Below, piece after piece: positions 8,130-15,580 of a stretch of DNA of 64,000 bases; the first letter of the stretch is position 1, and each line of letters opens with the position of its first letter. The notes beneath the pieces are model-generated. The model was not told the origin of the DNA and ran no database searches. It was given only the letters and a program-made list of their open reading frames with translations. A program made the translations under genes and the position numbers. Where the stretch lies: assembly GCF_001905725.1 (NCBI RefSeq), contig NZ_LIWB01000004.1:248001-312000 (forward strand), written 5' to 3'. Source of the DNA: Streptomyces sp. CB02400. Lineage in GTDB: Bacteria > Actinomycetota > Actinomycetes > Streptomycetales > Streptomycetaceae.

Positions 8130-8786
8130 ATGCGCATTGTCATCGCTGGTGGTCATGGTCAGATCGCGCTGCGGCTGGAGCGGCTGCTCGCCGCGCGCGG
8201 GGACGAGGCGGCGGGCATCATCCGTAAACCCGAACAGGCGGACGAACTGCGGCAGCTGGGTGCCGAACCGGTCGTGCTCGACCTGGAGTCGGCGTCGGTG
8301 GAGGAGGTCGCGGAGCGGCTGGAGGGCGCGGACGCGGCGGTGTTCGCGGCGGGCGCCGGGCCGGGCAGCGGTGCGGGCCGCAAGGAGACGGTGGACAAGG
8401 CGGCGGCGGTCCTCTTCGCCGACGCGGCCGTCCGCGCGGGCGTACGGCGTTTCGTGATCGTGTCGTCCATGGGCGCGGACCCGGCCCACGAGGGCGACGA
8501 GGTCTTCGACGTGTACCTGCGCGCCAAGGGCGAGGCGGACGCGTACGTGCGCGGTCTGGACGCCCTGGACTGGACGGTCCTGCGCCCTGGTCAGCTCACC
8601 AACGACGCCGGGACCGGCCTGGTCCGCCTGGAGGCCCACACGGGCCGCGGCCCGGTCCCGCGCGACGACGTGGCCGCCGTGCTGGCGGAGCTGGTGGACA
8701 CCCCCGCGACGGCCGGTCTGACCCTGGAGCTGATCAGCGGCCCCGCGCCGGTGTCGGTGGCCGTGAAGTCGGTGGCCGGCAACTGA
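8130..8786 (+). CDS. NAD(P)-binding Rossmann protein, atypical SDR
   Basis: A 218-residue atypical short-chain dehydrogenase/NmrA-like protein. It has the N-terminal dinucleotide-binding loop 'MRIVIAGGHGQIALRLERLL', acidic 'LDLESASVEEVAERL', 'AAVFAAGAGPGSG', the 'FVIVSSMGADPAHEG' strand and 'TVLRPGQLTND'. The canonical YxxxK pair is not evident, although 'VYLRAKGEADAY' sits at the corresponding place, consistent with a redox sensor or divergent reductase. ATG at 8130 has GGAGG immediately upstream. It ends only 10 bp from the stop of a convergent small gene. Confidence 0.85.
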   Translation: MRIVIAGGHGQIALRLERLLAARGDEAAGIIRKPEQADELRQLGAEPVVLDLESASVEEVAERLEGADAAVFAAGAGPGSGAGRKETVDKAAAVLFADAAVRAGVRRFVIVSSMGADPAHEGDEVFDVYLRAKGEADAYVRGLDALDWTVLRPGQLTNDAGTGLVRLEAHTGRGPVPRDDVAAVLAELVDTPATAGLTLELISGPAPVSVAVKSVAGN

Positions 8787-8796
8787 GCCGACCGGG

Positions 8797-9009
8797 CTAG
8801 AAGAGAGGCATCTGCCCCGGGAACTCCGGCACCACGTAGCCGTCCAGCGAGGGCTGTTCCGCACCGAGCCGGGCGTGCCTGCGCGACCCGGGACACGAGG
8901 TCAGTTCCCCGCTCCCCCGGGCGCCGGGCGGATCGTGCCGCGCGTACCGCCCGGCGACGACGGCGATCTCACGGCGGCACTCGGGACAGGAACGGCGACG
9001 GGACGACAT
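8797..9009 (-). CDS. Small cysteine-containing conserved hypothetical protein (70 aa)
   Basis: The product starts MSSRRRSCPECRREIAVVAG and ends in 'VVPEFPGQMPLF'. One CPEC knuckle plus a later single cysteine ('LTSCPGSRR') with nearby histidines suggest a small zinc-binding protein, but four clear ligands are not certain. It is Arg-rich, with no membrane segment. ATG at 9009. It lies between a convergent SDR gene and tRNA-Tyr. I know of no assigned function. Confidence 0.7.
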   Translation of the reverse strand: MSSRRRSCPECRREIAVVAGRYARHDPPGARGSGELTSCPGSRRHARLGAEQPSLDGYVVPEFPGQMPLF

Positions 9010-9067
9010 GGGGCCAGTGTGCCCCGATGCCTCCGCCCGCGGACAGAAGGCGCCCGCGCACACGAAG

Positions 9068-9109
9068 AGACCCCCTCCGGACTGCGTTTCCGCAGTCCGG
9101 AGGGGGTCT
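9068..9109 (-). terminator. Strong hairpin after tRNA-Tyr
   Basis: A 19-bp perfect stem (9068-9086 with 9091-9109) around the loop TTTC begins 9 nt past the tRNA-Tyr 3' end. It is also positioned inside the upstream region of the small cysteine-protein gene, so it probably insulates that gene from the tRNA transcript. Confidence 0.88.
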
Positions 9110-9118
9110 TCCCCAGTG

Positions 9119-9200
9119 TGGCGGCGCCAGGATTCGAACCTGGGAAGGCTGAGCCGGCAGATTTACAGTCTGCTCCCTTTGGCCGCTCGGGCACACCGCC
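9119..9200 (-). tRNA. tRNA-Tyr (GTA anticodon)
   Basis: An 82-nt class II tRNA with a long variable arm. The acceptor is GGCGGTG/CGCCGCC, the anticodon loop contains GTA (stem GCAGA/TCTGC) and the T-loop is TTCGAAT. No CCA is encoded. Confidence 0.96.
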
Positions 9201-9435
9201 TGGGTCGCTGCCGTCGAACCGCTTTTCGGCGGTGCTCCGTGGCAACGACGTAAACAATACCCGATGGACAGGGGTGCTTCGCCACCCGATTGATCGCCAC
9301 CCGGAGGCCGGGGGGTGACTAGGCTGGTCCGGATGCGGCCGGGGACCGATGCCGGGCTCGGGGGCCGCTTCACGTACGCCGGTACGCATCCGGTGCGCAG
9401 CCCGGTACGCACCCCGATACAAGGAGCCACAGGAC

Positions 9436-9924
9436 ATGGCCGACTCCAGTTTCGACATCGTCTCGAAGGTCGAGCGGCAGGAGGTCGACAACGCCCTCAA
9501 CCAGACCGCCAAGGAGATCTCGCAGCGCTACGACTTCAAGGGCGTGGGTGCCTCGATCTCGTGGTCCGGGGAGAAGATCCTCATGGAGGCGAACTCCGAG
9601 GACCGGGTGAAGGCCGTCCTCGACGTCTTCCAGTCCAAGCTGATCAAGCGGGGCATCTCCCTGAAGGCCCTGGACGCGGGTGAGCCCCAGCTCTCGGGCA
9701 AGGAGTACAAGATCTTCGCGTCGATCGAGGAGGGCATCTCCCAGGACAACGCGAAGAAGGTCGCGAAGATCATCCGCGATGAGGGCCCGAAGGGCGTGAA
9801 GGCCCAGGTGCAGGGCGACGAGCTGCGGGTCAGCTCCAAGAGCCGCGACGACCTGCAGACCGTCATCGCGCTGCTCAAGGGCAAGGACTTCGACTTCGCC
9901 CTGCAGTTCGTGAACTACCGGTAG
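9436..9924 (+). CDS. YajQ-family nucleotide-binding protein
   Basis: A 162-residue protein of the YajQ family (two ferredoxin-like RNP-type domains). Family landmarks are '[20 protein letters not shown]', '[10 protein letters not shown]', '[17 protein letters not shown]' and '[10 protein letters not shown]', ending '[11 protein letters not shown]'. Members bind nucleotides, and a Xanthomonas homologue has been described as a cyclic-di-GMP effector. The role in streptomycetes is unknown. ATG at 9436 has AGGA just upstream, with a stronger AAGGAG further back at 9421. It is followed by two hairpins. Confidence 0.92.
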   Translation: MADSSFDIVSKVERQEVDNALNQTAKEISQRYDFKGVGASISWSGEKILMEANSEDRVKAVLDVFQSKLIKRGISLKALDAGEPQLSGKEYKIFASIEEGISQDNAKKVAKIIRDEGPKGVKAQVQGDELRVSSKSRDDLQTVIALLKGKDFDFALQFVNYR

Positions 9925-9945
9925 GTCCGGTCGGCCGGCCGGACC
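9924..9945 (+). terminator. Hairpin directly after yajQ
   Basis: A stem GGTCCGG (9924-9930) pairs with CCGGACC (9939-9945) around an 8-nt loop. The stem begins in the last base of the TAG stop codon. Confidence 0.5.
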
Positions 9946-9984
9946 GGGGCCGGTGGCGTTCGCACACCGCATGGGCACGAGGCA

Positions 9985-10024
9985 CGAGGAAGGGTGGGCA
10001 CCTGCGTGGTGACCACCCTTCTCG
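9985..10024. terminator. Bidirectional terminator between convergent genes
   Basis: The arms cgaggaagggtgg (9985-9997) and ccacccttctcg (10013-10024) pair with a single bulge. The hairpin lies between yajQ and the leftward small membrane protein gene. Confidence 0.65.
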
Positions 10025-10066
10025 CCTGCCGGCTGCGGCTCAGGGGCCGCCGCGCGCGGTGCGCGG

Positions 10067-10333
10067 TCAGTCGCGTGAGTGGCCGAACAGGATGCGGTAG
10101 GCGATCAGGAGGACCAGCGAGCCGCCGATCGCGGCGGCCCAGGTGGTGCCGTCGTAGAAGTCCTTGGTGATCGGGTGGTCGAGCCAACGCGCCGAGATCC
10201 AGCCGCCGATGAAGGCACCGGCGACGCCGATCAGCGTCGTGCCGATGAGGCCACCCGGGTCACGGCCGGGCAGCAGGAACTTCGCTATGGCTCCGGCCAA
10301 CAGTCCCAGGATGATCCAGCCGATGATCGTCAT
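10067..10333 (-). CDS. GlsB/YeaQ/YmgE-family small membrane protein
   Basis: An 88-residue integral membrane protein with three hydrophobic helices. The transglycosylase-associated/GlsB signature is clear: 'MTIIGWIILGLLAGAIAKFL', 'LPGRDPGGLIGTTLIGVAGA', 'FIGGWISARW' and a C-terminal helix 'AIGGSLVLLIAYRILFG'. Family members are linked to general stress response, but the biochemical role is not known. ATG at 10333 has CAGG 8 nt upstream. An in-frame GTG at 10342 is an alternative start. Confidence 0.9.
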   Translation of the reverse strand: MTIIGWIILGLLAGAIAKFLLPGRDPGGLIGTTLIGVAGAFIGGWISARWLDHPITKDFYDGTTWAAAIGGSLVLLIAYRILFGHSRD

Positions 10334-10426
10334 GCCGTACACCTGCCCCTTTCCCGCTGTTCTCGCACCTTGAAAGACGCCGCGCGTGCACGCGCCGGTT
10401 GCGTGTGATCAGTAGGGTGCGGCCTC

Positions 10427-11683
10427 GTGACAGACACGTCCGGTCCCGCGCTGCGGCGCACGCTCGGCGTCGGCGATGCCGTGGTCATCGGTCTCGGCTC
10501 GATGGTGGGAGCCGGGATCTTCGCCGCCCTGGCTCCCGCCGCGCACACGGCCGGTTCCGGGCTGCTCCTCGGGCTGGCGGTCGCCGCCGTGGTCGCCTAC
10601 TGCAACGCCATGTCGTCTGCGCGCCTCGCCGCCCGCTACCCGGCCTCGGGCGGCACGTACGTGTACGGGCGCGAGCGGCTCGGGGACTTCTGGGGGTACC
10701 TCGCGGGCTGGGCGTTCGTGGTCGGGAAGACGGCCTCCTGCGCGGCGATGGCCCTCACCGTGGGCGCGTACGTCTGGCCGGGGCAGGCGCACGCCGTGGC
10801 GGTGGCCGCCGTGGTGGCGTTGACCGCGGTGAACTACGGCGGTGTCCAGAAGTCCGCGTGGCTGACGCGGGCGATCGTAGGTGTGGTCCTGGCTGTCCTC
10901 GCTTCCGTGATGGTGGTGTGCCTGACGTCGGGGGAAGCCGAAGCCGGGCGGCTGGGCATCGGGGTCTCCGACGGTGCCGGCGGGGTGCTGCAGGCGGCCG
11001 GTCTGCTGTTCTTCGCCTTCGCCGGGTACGCCCGTATCGCGACCCTCGGCGAGGAGGTCCGGGACCCGGCGCGCACCATCCCCCGGGCGATCCCGCTGGC
11101 CCTGGGCATCGCGCTGGTCGTGTACGTGGCTGTCGCTGTGGCCGTCCTCTCGGTGCTGGGGTCGAAGGGGCTGGGCGACGCCACCGCGCCGCTCGCCGAC
11201 GCGGTGCGGGCCGCCGGTGTTCCCGGGCTGGTGCCGGTGGTGCGGGTGGGGGCGGCGGTGGCCGCGCTGGGTTCGCTGCTCGCCCTGATCCTGGGGGTCT
11301 CGCGGACGACGCTGGCCATGGCCCGGGACCGGCATCTGCCGGGTGCCCTCGCCGCCGTGCATCCACGGTTCCAGGTGCCGCACCGGGCGGAACTGGCCGT
11401 GGGCGCGGTGGTCGCCGTCCTGGCCGCCACGGTGGATGTACGGGGCGCGATCGGGTTCTCCTCCTTCGGTGTGCTGACGTACTACGCGGTGGCCAACGCA
11501 TCGGCCTGGACACTCGATCCACGGCCGGCGACGCGGGTGGTGCCGGCGGTGGGGCTCGCCGGGTGCCTGGTGCTGGCGTTCTCGCTGCCGTGGGTTTCGG
11601 TGGCCGTGGGCGCGGGGGTGCTGGTGGTGGGGGTGGCGGCTTACGGCGTGCGGCGGGGGTCGGGGGCGGGCGGTAGCAAGTAG
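10427..11683 (+). CDS. APC-superfamily amino acid permease
   Basis: A 418-residue integral membrane transporter of the amino acid-polyamine-organocation superfamily with about 12 hydrophobic helices. The signature 'VIGLGSMVGAGIFAALAPAA' (helix 1 unwound GxG) sits near residue 20. Other marks are 'RYPASGGTYVYGRERLGDFW', 'FFAFAGYARIATLGEEVRDP' (conserved Glu after helix 6) and 'SRTTLAMARDRHLPGALAAV'. The substrate cannot be called. GTG at 10427 gives MTDTSGPALRRTLGV. The TAG stop lies in the first unit of a 27-bp tandem repeat. Confidence 0.9.
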   Translation: MTDTSGPALRRTLGVGDAVVIGLGSMVGAGIFAALAPAAHTAGSGLLLGLAVAAVVAYCNAMSSARLAARYPASGGTYVYGRERLGDFWGYLAGWAFVVGKTASCAAMALTVGAYVWPGQAHAVAVAAVVALTAVNYGGVQKSAWLTRAIVGVVLAVLASVMVVCLTSGEAEAGRLGIGVSDGAGGVLQAAGLLFFAFAGYARIATLGEEVRDPARTIPRAIPLALGIALVVYVAVAVAVLSVLGSKGLGDATAPLADAVRAAGVPGLVPVVRVGAAVAALGSLLALILGVSRTTLAMARDRHLPGALAAVHPRFQVPHRAELAVGAVVAVLAATVDVRGAIGFSSFGVLTYYAVANASAWTLDPRPATRVVPAVGLAGCLVLAFSLPWVSVAVGAGVLVVGVAAYGVRRGSGAGGSK

Positions 11684-11815
11684 CCGTGGCGGGAAACGGG
11701 TGGCCAGTAGCCGTGGCGAGCAGCGGGTGGGCGATAGCCGTGGCGAGCAGCGGGTGGGCGATAGCCGTGGCGAGCAGCGGGTGGGCGATAGCCGTGGCGG
11801 GTTCCGGGTGCGAGG
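11681..11815 (+). repeat. 27-bp tandem repeat, five units
   Basis: The units start at 11681, 11708, 11735, 11762 and 11789, each beginning tagccgtggcg. Units 2-4 are identical. Units 1 and 5 diverge in the middle. The first unit contains the TAG stop codon of the permease, and every unit repeats TAG in that frame. The repeat fills over half of the gap between two convergent genes. Confidence 0.92.
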
Positions 11816-11922
11816 TGAGGCGTGTTCGCAGGTGCGGCGGGTTCCCGGATGTGTCCGGTCCTTTCGAGCCTTGAGTTCCGGGGTGTTTTCCGGGGCGCCG
11901 CGGCGGCCTTCGCGGAGTCCGG

Positions 11923-12489
11923 TCAGGACACCGGCGCCGACGTCCCTCGGCCCGCGGAACCGGTCCAGGGGGCCAGGTCCGCCCCCTCGTTCTCCTCCTC
12001 GTACCAGCCCGTGCCCTGGATCCAGGAGCGGAGCCAGTCCGTGAGGCCGGGCGCGTCGAGGAACCAGGCGTGGTCGGGGTCGCCCGGGTTGGGTTCGAAG
12101 AGGAGGACGGTGGCCTGGGGCGAGCGGCAGTCGACACAGGCGTACATGCCGCAGCCCCAGTGGGATATGGGCAGCATTCCCTCGGGCCAGGGCCAGTCGG
12201 GGTCCTCGCGGCCGCTCTCTCGGTTGGCGAGGTACTGGGCCACGGCGGCGGGTTCACCGGAGGACGCGCTGTCCAGCAGGGGCAGCAATCCGTACTCGGG
12301 GCCGAATCCGCCGTCCGCTATGCGCAGATAGAGCTCGGCGAGCAGCGGGGGCAGGGTGAAGCCCAGCGTGGCCTCGGCGCGTGCCAGTGTGGCCGCGTCG
12401 ATGGGCTCGGGGAGGGAAGGCCAGCCCCATGGGCGTGTGTTGCGGGCCTTTTCCGCCACCTGTGTCAGCAACAGCTCGTGCTCGGTCAT
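11923..12489 (-). CDS. SMI1/KNR4 (SUKH)-family protein
   Basis: A 188-residue protein of the SUKH superfamily. Recognisable features are 'DAATLARAEATLGFTLPPLL', 'ELYLRIADGGFGPEYGLLPL', 'PISHWGCGMYACVDC', 'LFEPNPGDPDHAWFLDAPGL' and 'TDWLRSWIQG'. SUKH proteins often serve as immunity proteins against contact-dependent or polymorphic toxins, but no toxin gene lies nearby, so a different cellular role is equally possible. ATG at 12489. It lies between yccF and the convergent permease repeat region. Confidence 0.82.
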   Translation of the reverse strand: MTEHELLLTQVAEKARNTRPWGWPSLPEPIDAATLARAEATLGFTLPPLLAELYLRIADGGFGPEYGLLPLLDSASSGEPAAVAQYLANRESGREDPDWPWPEGMLPISHWGCGMYACVDCRSPQATVLLFEPNPGDPDHAWFLDAPGLTDWLRSWIQGTGWYEEENEGADLAPWTGSAGRGTSAPVS

Positions 12490-12529
12490 GGGTTCATCAT
12501 GCGGGCCGCCACTGACATCCGTGCGGGCC

Positions 12530-12556
12530 TGTGGACAACCTCCGGCTTGTGGACAA
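12530..12556 (-). promoter_or_regulatory. Pair of DnaA-box-like sequences
   Basis: Two copies of TGTGGACAA (TTGTCCACA on the leftward strand, the box preferred in Streptomyces) lie at 12530-12538 and 12548-12556, 18 bp start to start, in the short gap between yccF and the SUKH gene. Two boxes in one phase could bind DnaA, but there is no sign of an origin. Confidence 0.5.
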
Positions 12557-12595
12557 CGCCCGGGTCATGACGTGACCGGCGGGGCGCCTCCCACC

Positions 12596-12991
12596 TCACC
12601 CGCGCTGTGTGAACGGCTGGTCCGTCCGCACGATTTCGCGGCCCAGCGGGAGCAGTGAGACCGGGATCAGCTTGAAGTTGGCGATGCCGAGCGGGATTCC
12701 GATGATCGTCACGCACAGGGCGATGCCGGTGACGATGTGGCCGAGCGCCAGCCACCAGCCCGCGAGGAGCAGCCACAGCACGTTGACGAGGAAGGACGGG
12801 GCCCCCGCGTCCCGGCGCTCGACCGTCGTGTACCCGAAGGGCCACAGGGCGTAGACGCCGATACGGAAGGCGGCGACACCGAAGGGGATGCCGATGACCG
12901 TGATGCAGAGCAGCACGCCCGCGAGCAGGTAGCCGAGGAACAGCCAGAAGCCGCTGAAGACGAGCCATATGAGATTCAGGATGGTCTTCAC
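12596..12991 (-). CDS. YccF-domain inner membrane protein
   Basis: A 131-residue membrane protein with two tandem YccF units, each a hydrophobic hairpin: '[20 protein letters not shown]' and '[20 protein letters not shown]'. Each unit contains the typical CxTxIGIPxG core. The function of the family is unknown. GTG at 12991 overlaps the htpX stop codon (GTGA), so the two are translationally coupled. It is most likely the second gene of an htpX-yccF operon. Confidence 0.88.
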   Translation of the reverse strand: MKTILNLIWLVFSGFWLFLGYLLAGVLLCITVIGIPFGVAAFRIGVYALWPFGYTTVERRDAGAPSFLVNVLWLLLAGWWLALGHIVTGIALCVTIIGIPLGIANFKLIPVSLLPLGREIVRTDQPFTQRG

Positions 12992-13848
12992 TGGTGACCT
13001 GCCATCTTCTCGAGCCGGGCGATGCGTTCCGCCATCGGCGGGTGGGTGGAGAACATCTTCGAGAGCCCCTGGCCCGGGCGGAACGGGTTGGCGATCATCA
13101 TGTGGCTGGCCGTCTCGATGCGGGGCTCGGGGGGCAAGGGGAGCTGTCTGGTGCCGTGTTCCAGTTTGCGCAGGGCGCCGGCGAGGGCGAGGGGGTCGCC
13201 GGTGAGCTGGGCGCCGGAGGCGTCGGCCTCGTACTCCCGGGAGCGGCTGATGGCCAGCTGGATGAGGGACGCGGCGAGCGGGCCGAGGATCATGATCAGC
13301 AGCATGCCGAGGAGACCGGGGCCGTCGTCGTCGTCCGAGCGGCCGATCGGGATCAGCCAGGCGAAGTTGACCAGGAACATGATCACGGAGGCGAGGGCGC
13401 CGGCGACCGAGGAGATCAGGATGTCGCGGTTGTAGACATGGCTGAGCTCGTGGCCGATGACGCCGCGCAGCTCCCGCTCGTCGAGCAGGCGCAGGATGCC
13501 TTCGGTGCAGCACACGGCCGCGTTGCGCGGGTTGCGGCCGGTGGCGAAGGCGTTGGGGGCCTCGGTCGGGGAGATGTACAGGCGCGGCATGGGCTGGCGG
13601 GCCTGGGTGGAGAGGTCGCGGACCATGCGGTACAGCCCGGGGGCCTCGAACTCGCTCACCGGGCGGGCGCGCATCGCGCGCAGGGCCAGCTTGTCGCTGT
13701 TCCAGTACGCGTACGCGTTGGTGCCCAGTGCGATCAGGACGGCGACGACGAGCCCCATGCGGCCGAAGAAGCTGCCGATGACGATGATGAGTGCGGACAG
13801 TCCCCCGAGGAGGACTGCTGTCCTGAGCCCGTTGTGCCGGCGGTGCAC
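12988..13848 (-). CDS. htpX: HtpX-type M48 membrane metalloprotease
   Basis: A 286-residue integral membrane zinc protease that degrades misfolded membrane proteins. Two N-terminal helices precede '[20 protein letters not shown]' and the zinc motif HELSH at about residue 133. Two further hydrophobic segments follow, then the third ligand region '[20 protein letters not shown]' and C-terminal '[15 protein letters not shown]'. All HtpX hallmarks are present. GTG at 13848. The gap upstream (13849-14080) separates it from nuoN2 and probably carries its promoter. Confidence 0.93.
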   Translation of the reverse strand: MHRRHNGLRTAVLLGGLSALIIVIGSFFGRMGLVVAVLIALGTNAYAYWNSDKLALRAMRARPVSEFEAPGLYRMVRDLSTQARQPMPRLYISPTEAPNAFATGRNPRNAAVCCTEGILRLLDERELRGVIGHELSHVYNRDILISSVAGALASVIMFLVNFAWLIPIGRSDDDDGPGLLGMLLIMILGPLAASLIQLAISRSREYEADASGAQLTGDPLALAGALRKLEHGTRQLPLPPEPRIETASHMMIANPFRPGQGLSKMFSTHPPMAERIARLEKMAGHQ

Positions 13849-14080
13849 GGTACGCCCTCCAAGTCGTGCGGCAGGGGGACCCTTGCTTGCTGATCTTCCT
13901 TCTGACCTGCGCTGCCCACTGGTCTCGTGGTGTCACGTCCAGTGGACCCTCCCGTACCGGTCAACGCCAGGCGAAGGGCACTAGTTCCCTTGTGCGCGCG
14001 GTGGCGCGTGTCAACCGTCCGGGTGACGGCCGTCCGGAGCGTCCCGGGTGGCACGCGCGCGTGCCCGAATGGGCGGTTTC

Positions 14081-15580
14081 TCAGAAGAGCCCGGTGCCGG
14101 TGAAGCGCAGGACCAGCTGGGGTGCGCCGGACAGGGCGATGCCGAGGACGCCGGTCAGGGCGAGGGCGGCGGTGAGGGGGGCGGGGAGCCGGTGTTTGAC
14201 CGGTTCGCCCTCGGGGGCGCGGAACAGCAGGGCCGTCCACTGGAGGTAGTAGACCAGCGCGATGACGACGTTGACGGCCATGACGACGGCGAGCCAGCCG
14301 AGTCCGGCGTCGACGGCCGCGGAGAACACTGTGACCTTGGCGAAGAGGCCGATGACGCCCGGCGGGAGTCCGGCGAGGCAGAGCAGGAAGAAGCCCAGGA
14401 GGAGCGCTGTGAGGGGGTTGGAGGCGTAGAGGCCGCGGTAGTCGGCGACGCGGTTGAGGCGGTGCGCGCGGCCGACGAGGGCGGCCACGGCGAACGCGCC
14501 GAGGTTCACGGCGCCGTACATGAGGGCGTAGGCGACGGTGGAGCCGATCGACTTCTCGGCGTCGCCGGAGTACGCGGCGGCGGCGATCGGCACCAGGAGG
14601 TAGCCGGCCTGGCCGACGGACGACCAGGCGAGGAGGCGTACCGCGCTGTACGCGCGCGTGGCCTGCTGTCTGAGGGCGCCCACGTTGCCGACGGTCATGG
14701 TGAGGGCGGCCAGCGCGGCGAGCGCCGGACCCCAGACGTCGGCGTACGACGGGAGGGCGACGACGGTGACGAGGATCAGGCCGGAGAAACCGACCGCTTT
14801 GCCGATGACCGACAGGTAGGCGGCGATCGGCAGGGGGGCGCCCACGTAGGTGTCGGGGACCCAGAAGTGGAAGGGGACGGCGGCGGTCTTGAAGGCGAAG
14901 CCGATGAGGGTGAGGACGACACCGGTCTGGGTGAGGGTGTGGAGCTGCCCGTCGACGTTCTGGATGCGTTCGGCGACCAGGGTGAGGTGGAGGGTTCCGG
15001 TGGCGGCGTAGACGAAGCTGATGCCCAGCAGGCTGACGGCGGTGGCGGTGACGGAGGACAGGAAGAACTTCAGGGCCGCTTCGGAGGACTTCCGGTCGCC
15101 GTGCCTGAGGCCGACCAGGGCGAAGGCGGGCAGGGAGGCGACCTCCAGGGCGACGACGAGGGTCGCGAGGTCGCGGGAGGCGGGCAGGAGGGCGGCGCCG
15201 GCCGCGGAGGAGAGGAACAGGAACCAGTACTCGCCCTCGGGGAGCCGTTTGCCTTCGTCCTTCAGGGCGGTGACGGACAGGAGGGCGGTCAGGAGGGCGC
15301 CGCCGAGGACCAGGAACTGGATGACGAGGGTGAAACGGTCCGCGGTGTAGCTGCACACGCCTTCGTCGCCGACCAGGCAGAAGGTGCTGCGGTCCGCGTC
15401 GAGGAGGGGCAGCAGCAACAGTGTGGCGGCGGCGAGTCCGGCCACCGAGAGCCAGCCCAGGAGCGGTTTCCGCCTCTCGTCGACGAACAGGTCGGCGACG
15501 AGGACGACGAGTCCGACGACCGCCGTGATGGTGGGCGGCGCGATGGCCAGCCAGTCGACGGACTGGACGAGGGAGCTCAT
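14081..15580 (-). CDS. nuoN2: NuoN-like proton-translocating subunit of the partial NDH-1
   Basis: A 499-residue antiporter-like membrane subunit with about 13-14 helices. The pump glutamate is kept in 'LVVALEVASLPAFALVG', with lysines in 'SEAALKFFLSSVTATA' and 'FKTAAVPFHFWVPDTY'. The start ATG (15580) overlaps the nuoM2 stop as ATGA. It is last in the ten-gene operon nuoA2-B2-C2-H2-I2-J2-K2-L2-M2-N2. It is distinct from a second nuoN at 60999-62648, showing that this chromosome has two NDH-1 loci. Confidence 0.93.
   Translation of the reverse strand: MSSLVQSVDWLAIAPPTITAVVGLVVLVADLFVDERRKPLLGWLSVAGLAAATLLLLPLLDADRSTFCLVGDEGVCSYTADRFTLVIQFLVLGGALLTALLSVTALKDEGKRLPEGEYWFLFLSSAAGAALLPASRDLATLVVALEVASLPAFALVGLRHGDRKSSEAALKFFLSSVTATAVSLLGISFVYAATGTLHLTLVAERIQNVDGQLHTLTQTGVVLTLIGFAFKTAAVPFHFWVPDTYVGAPLPIAAYLSVIGKAVGFSGLILVTVVALPSYADVWGPALAALAALTMTVGNVGALRQQATRAYSAVRLLAWSSVGQAGYLLVPIAAAAYSGDAEKSIGSTVAYALMYGAVNLGAFAVAALVGRAHRLNRVADYRGLYASNPLTALLLGFFLLCLAGLPPGVIGLFAKVTVFSAAVDAGLGWLAVVMAVNVVIALVYYLQWTALLFRAPEGEPVKHRLPAPLTAALALTGVLGIALSGAPQLVLRFTGTGLF

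Noticed and set aside
6654..8864. A 736-residue minus-strand frame over the amidohydrolase and SDR genes
   Set aside because: It is antisense to two genes with family motifs. The product is Arg/His/Gly-rich without any domain.
11681..11815. CRISPR-like repeat array
   Set aside because: The units are directly adjacent with no unique spacers, and no cas genes are present. It is a simple tandem repeat.
11923..12489. SUKH immunity protein of a polymorphic toxin system
   Set aside because: No toxin, secretion or repeat-rich effector gene lies within the neighbourhood, so I kept only the family call.
12530..12556. Replication origin
   Set aside because: Only two DnaA boxes, no dnaA/dnaN genes and no AT-rich unwinding region are present.
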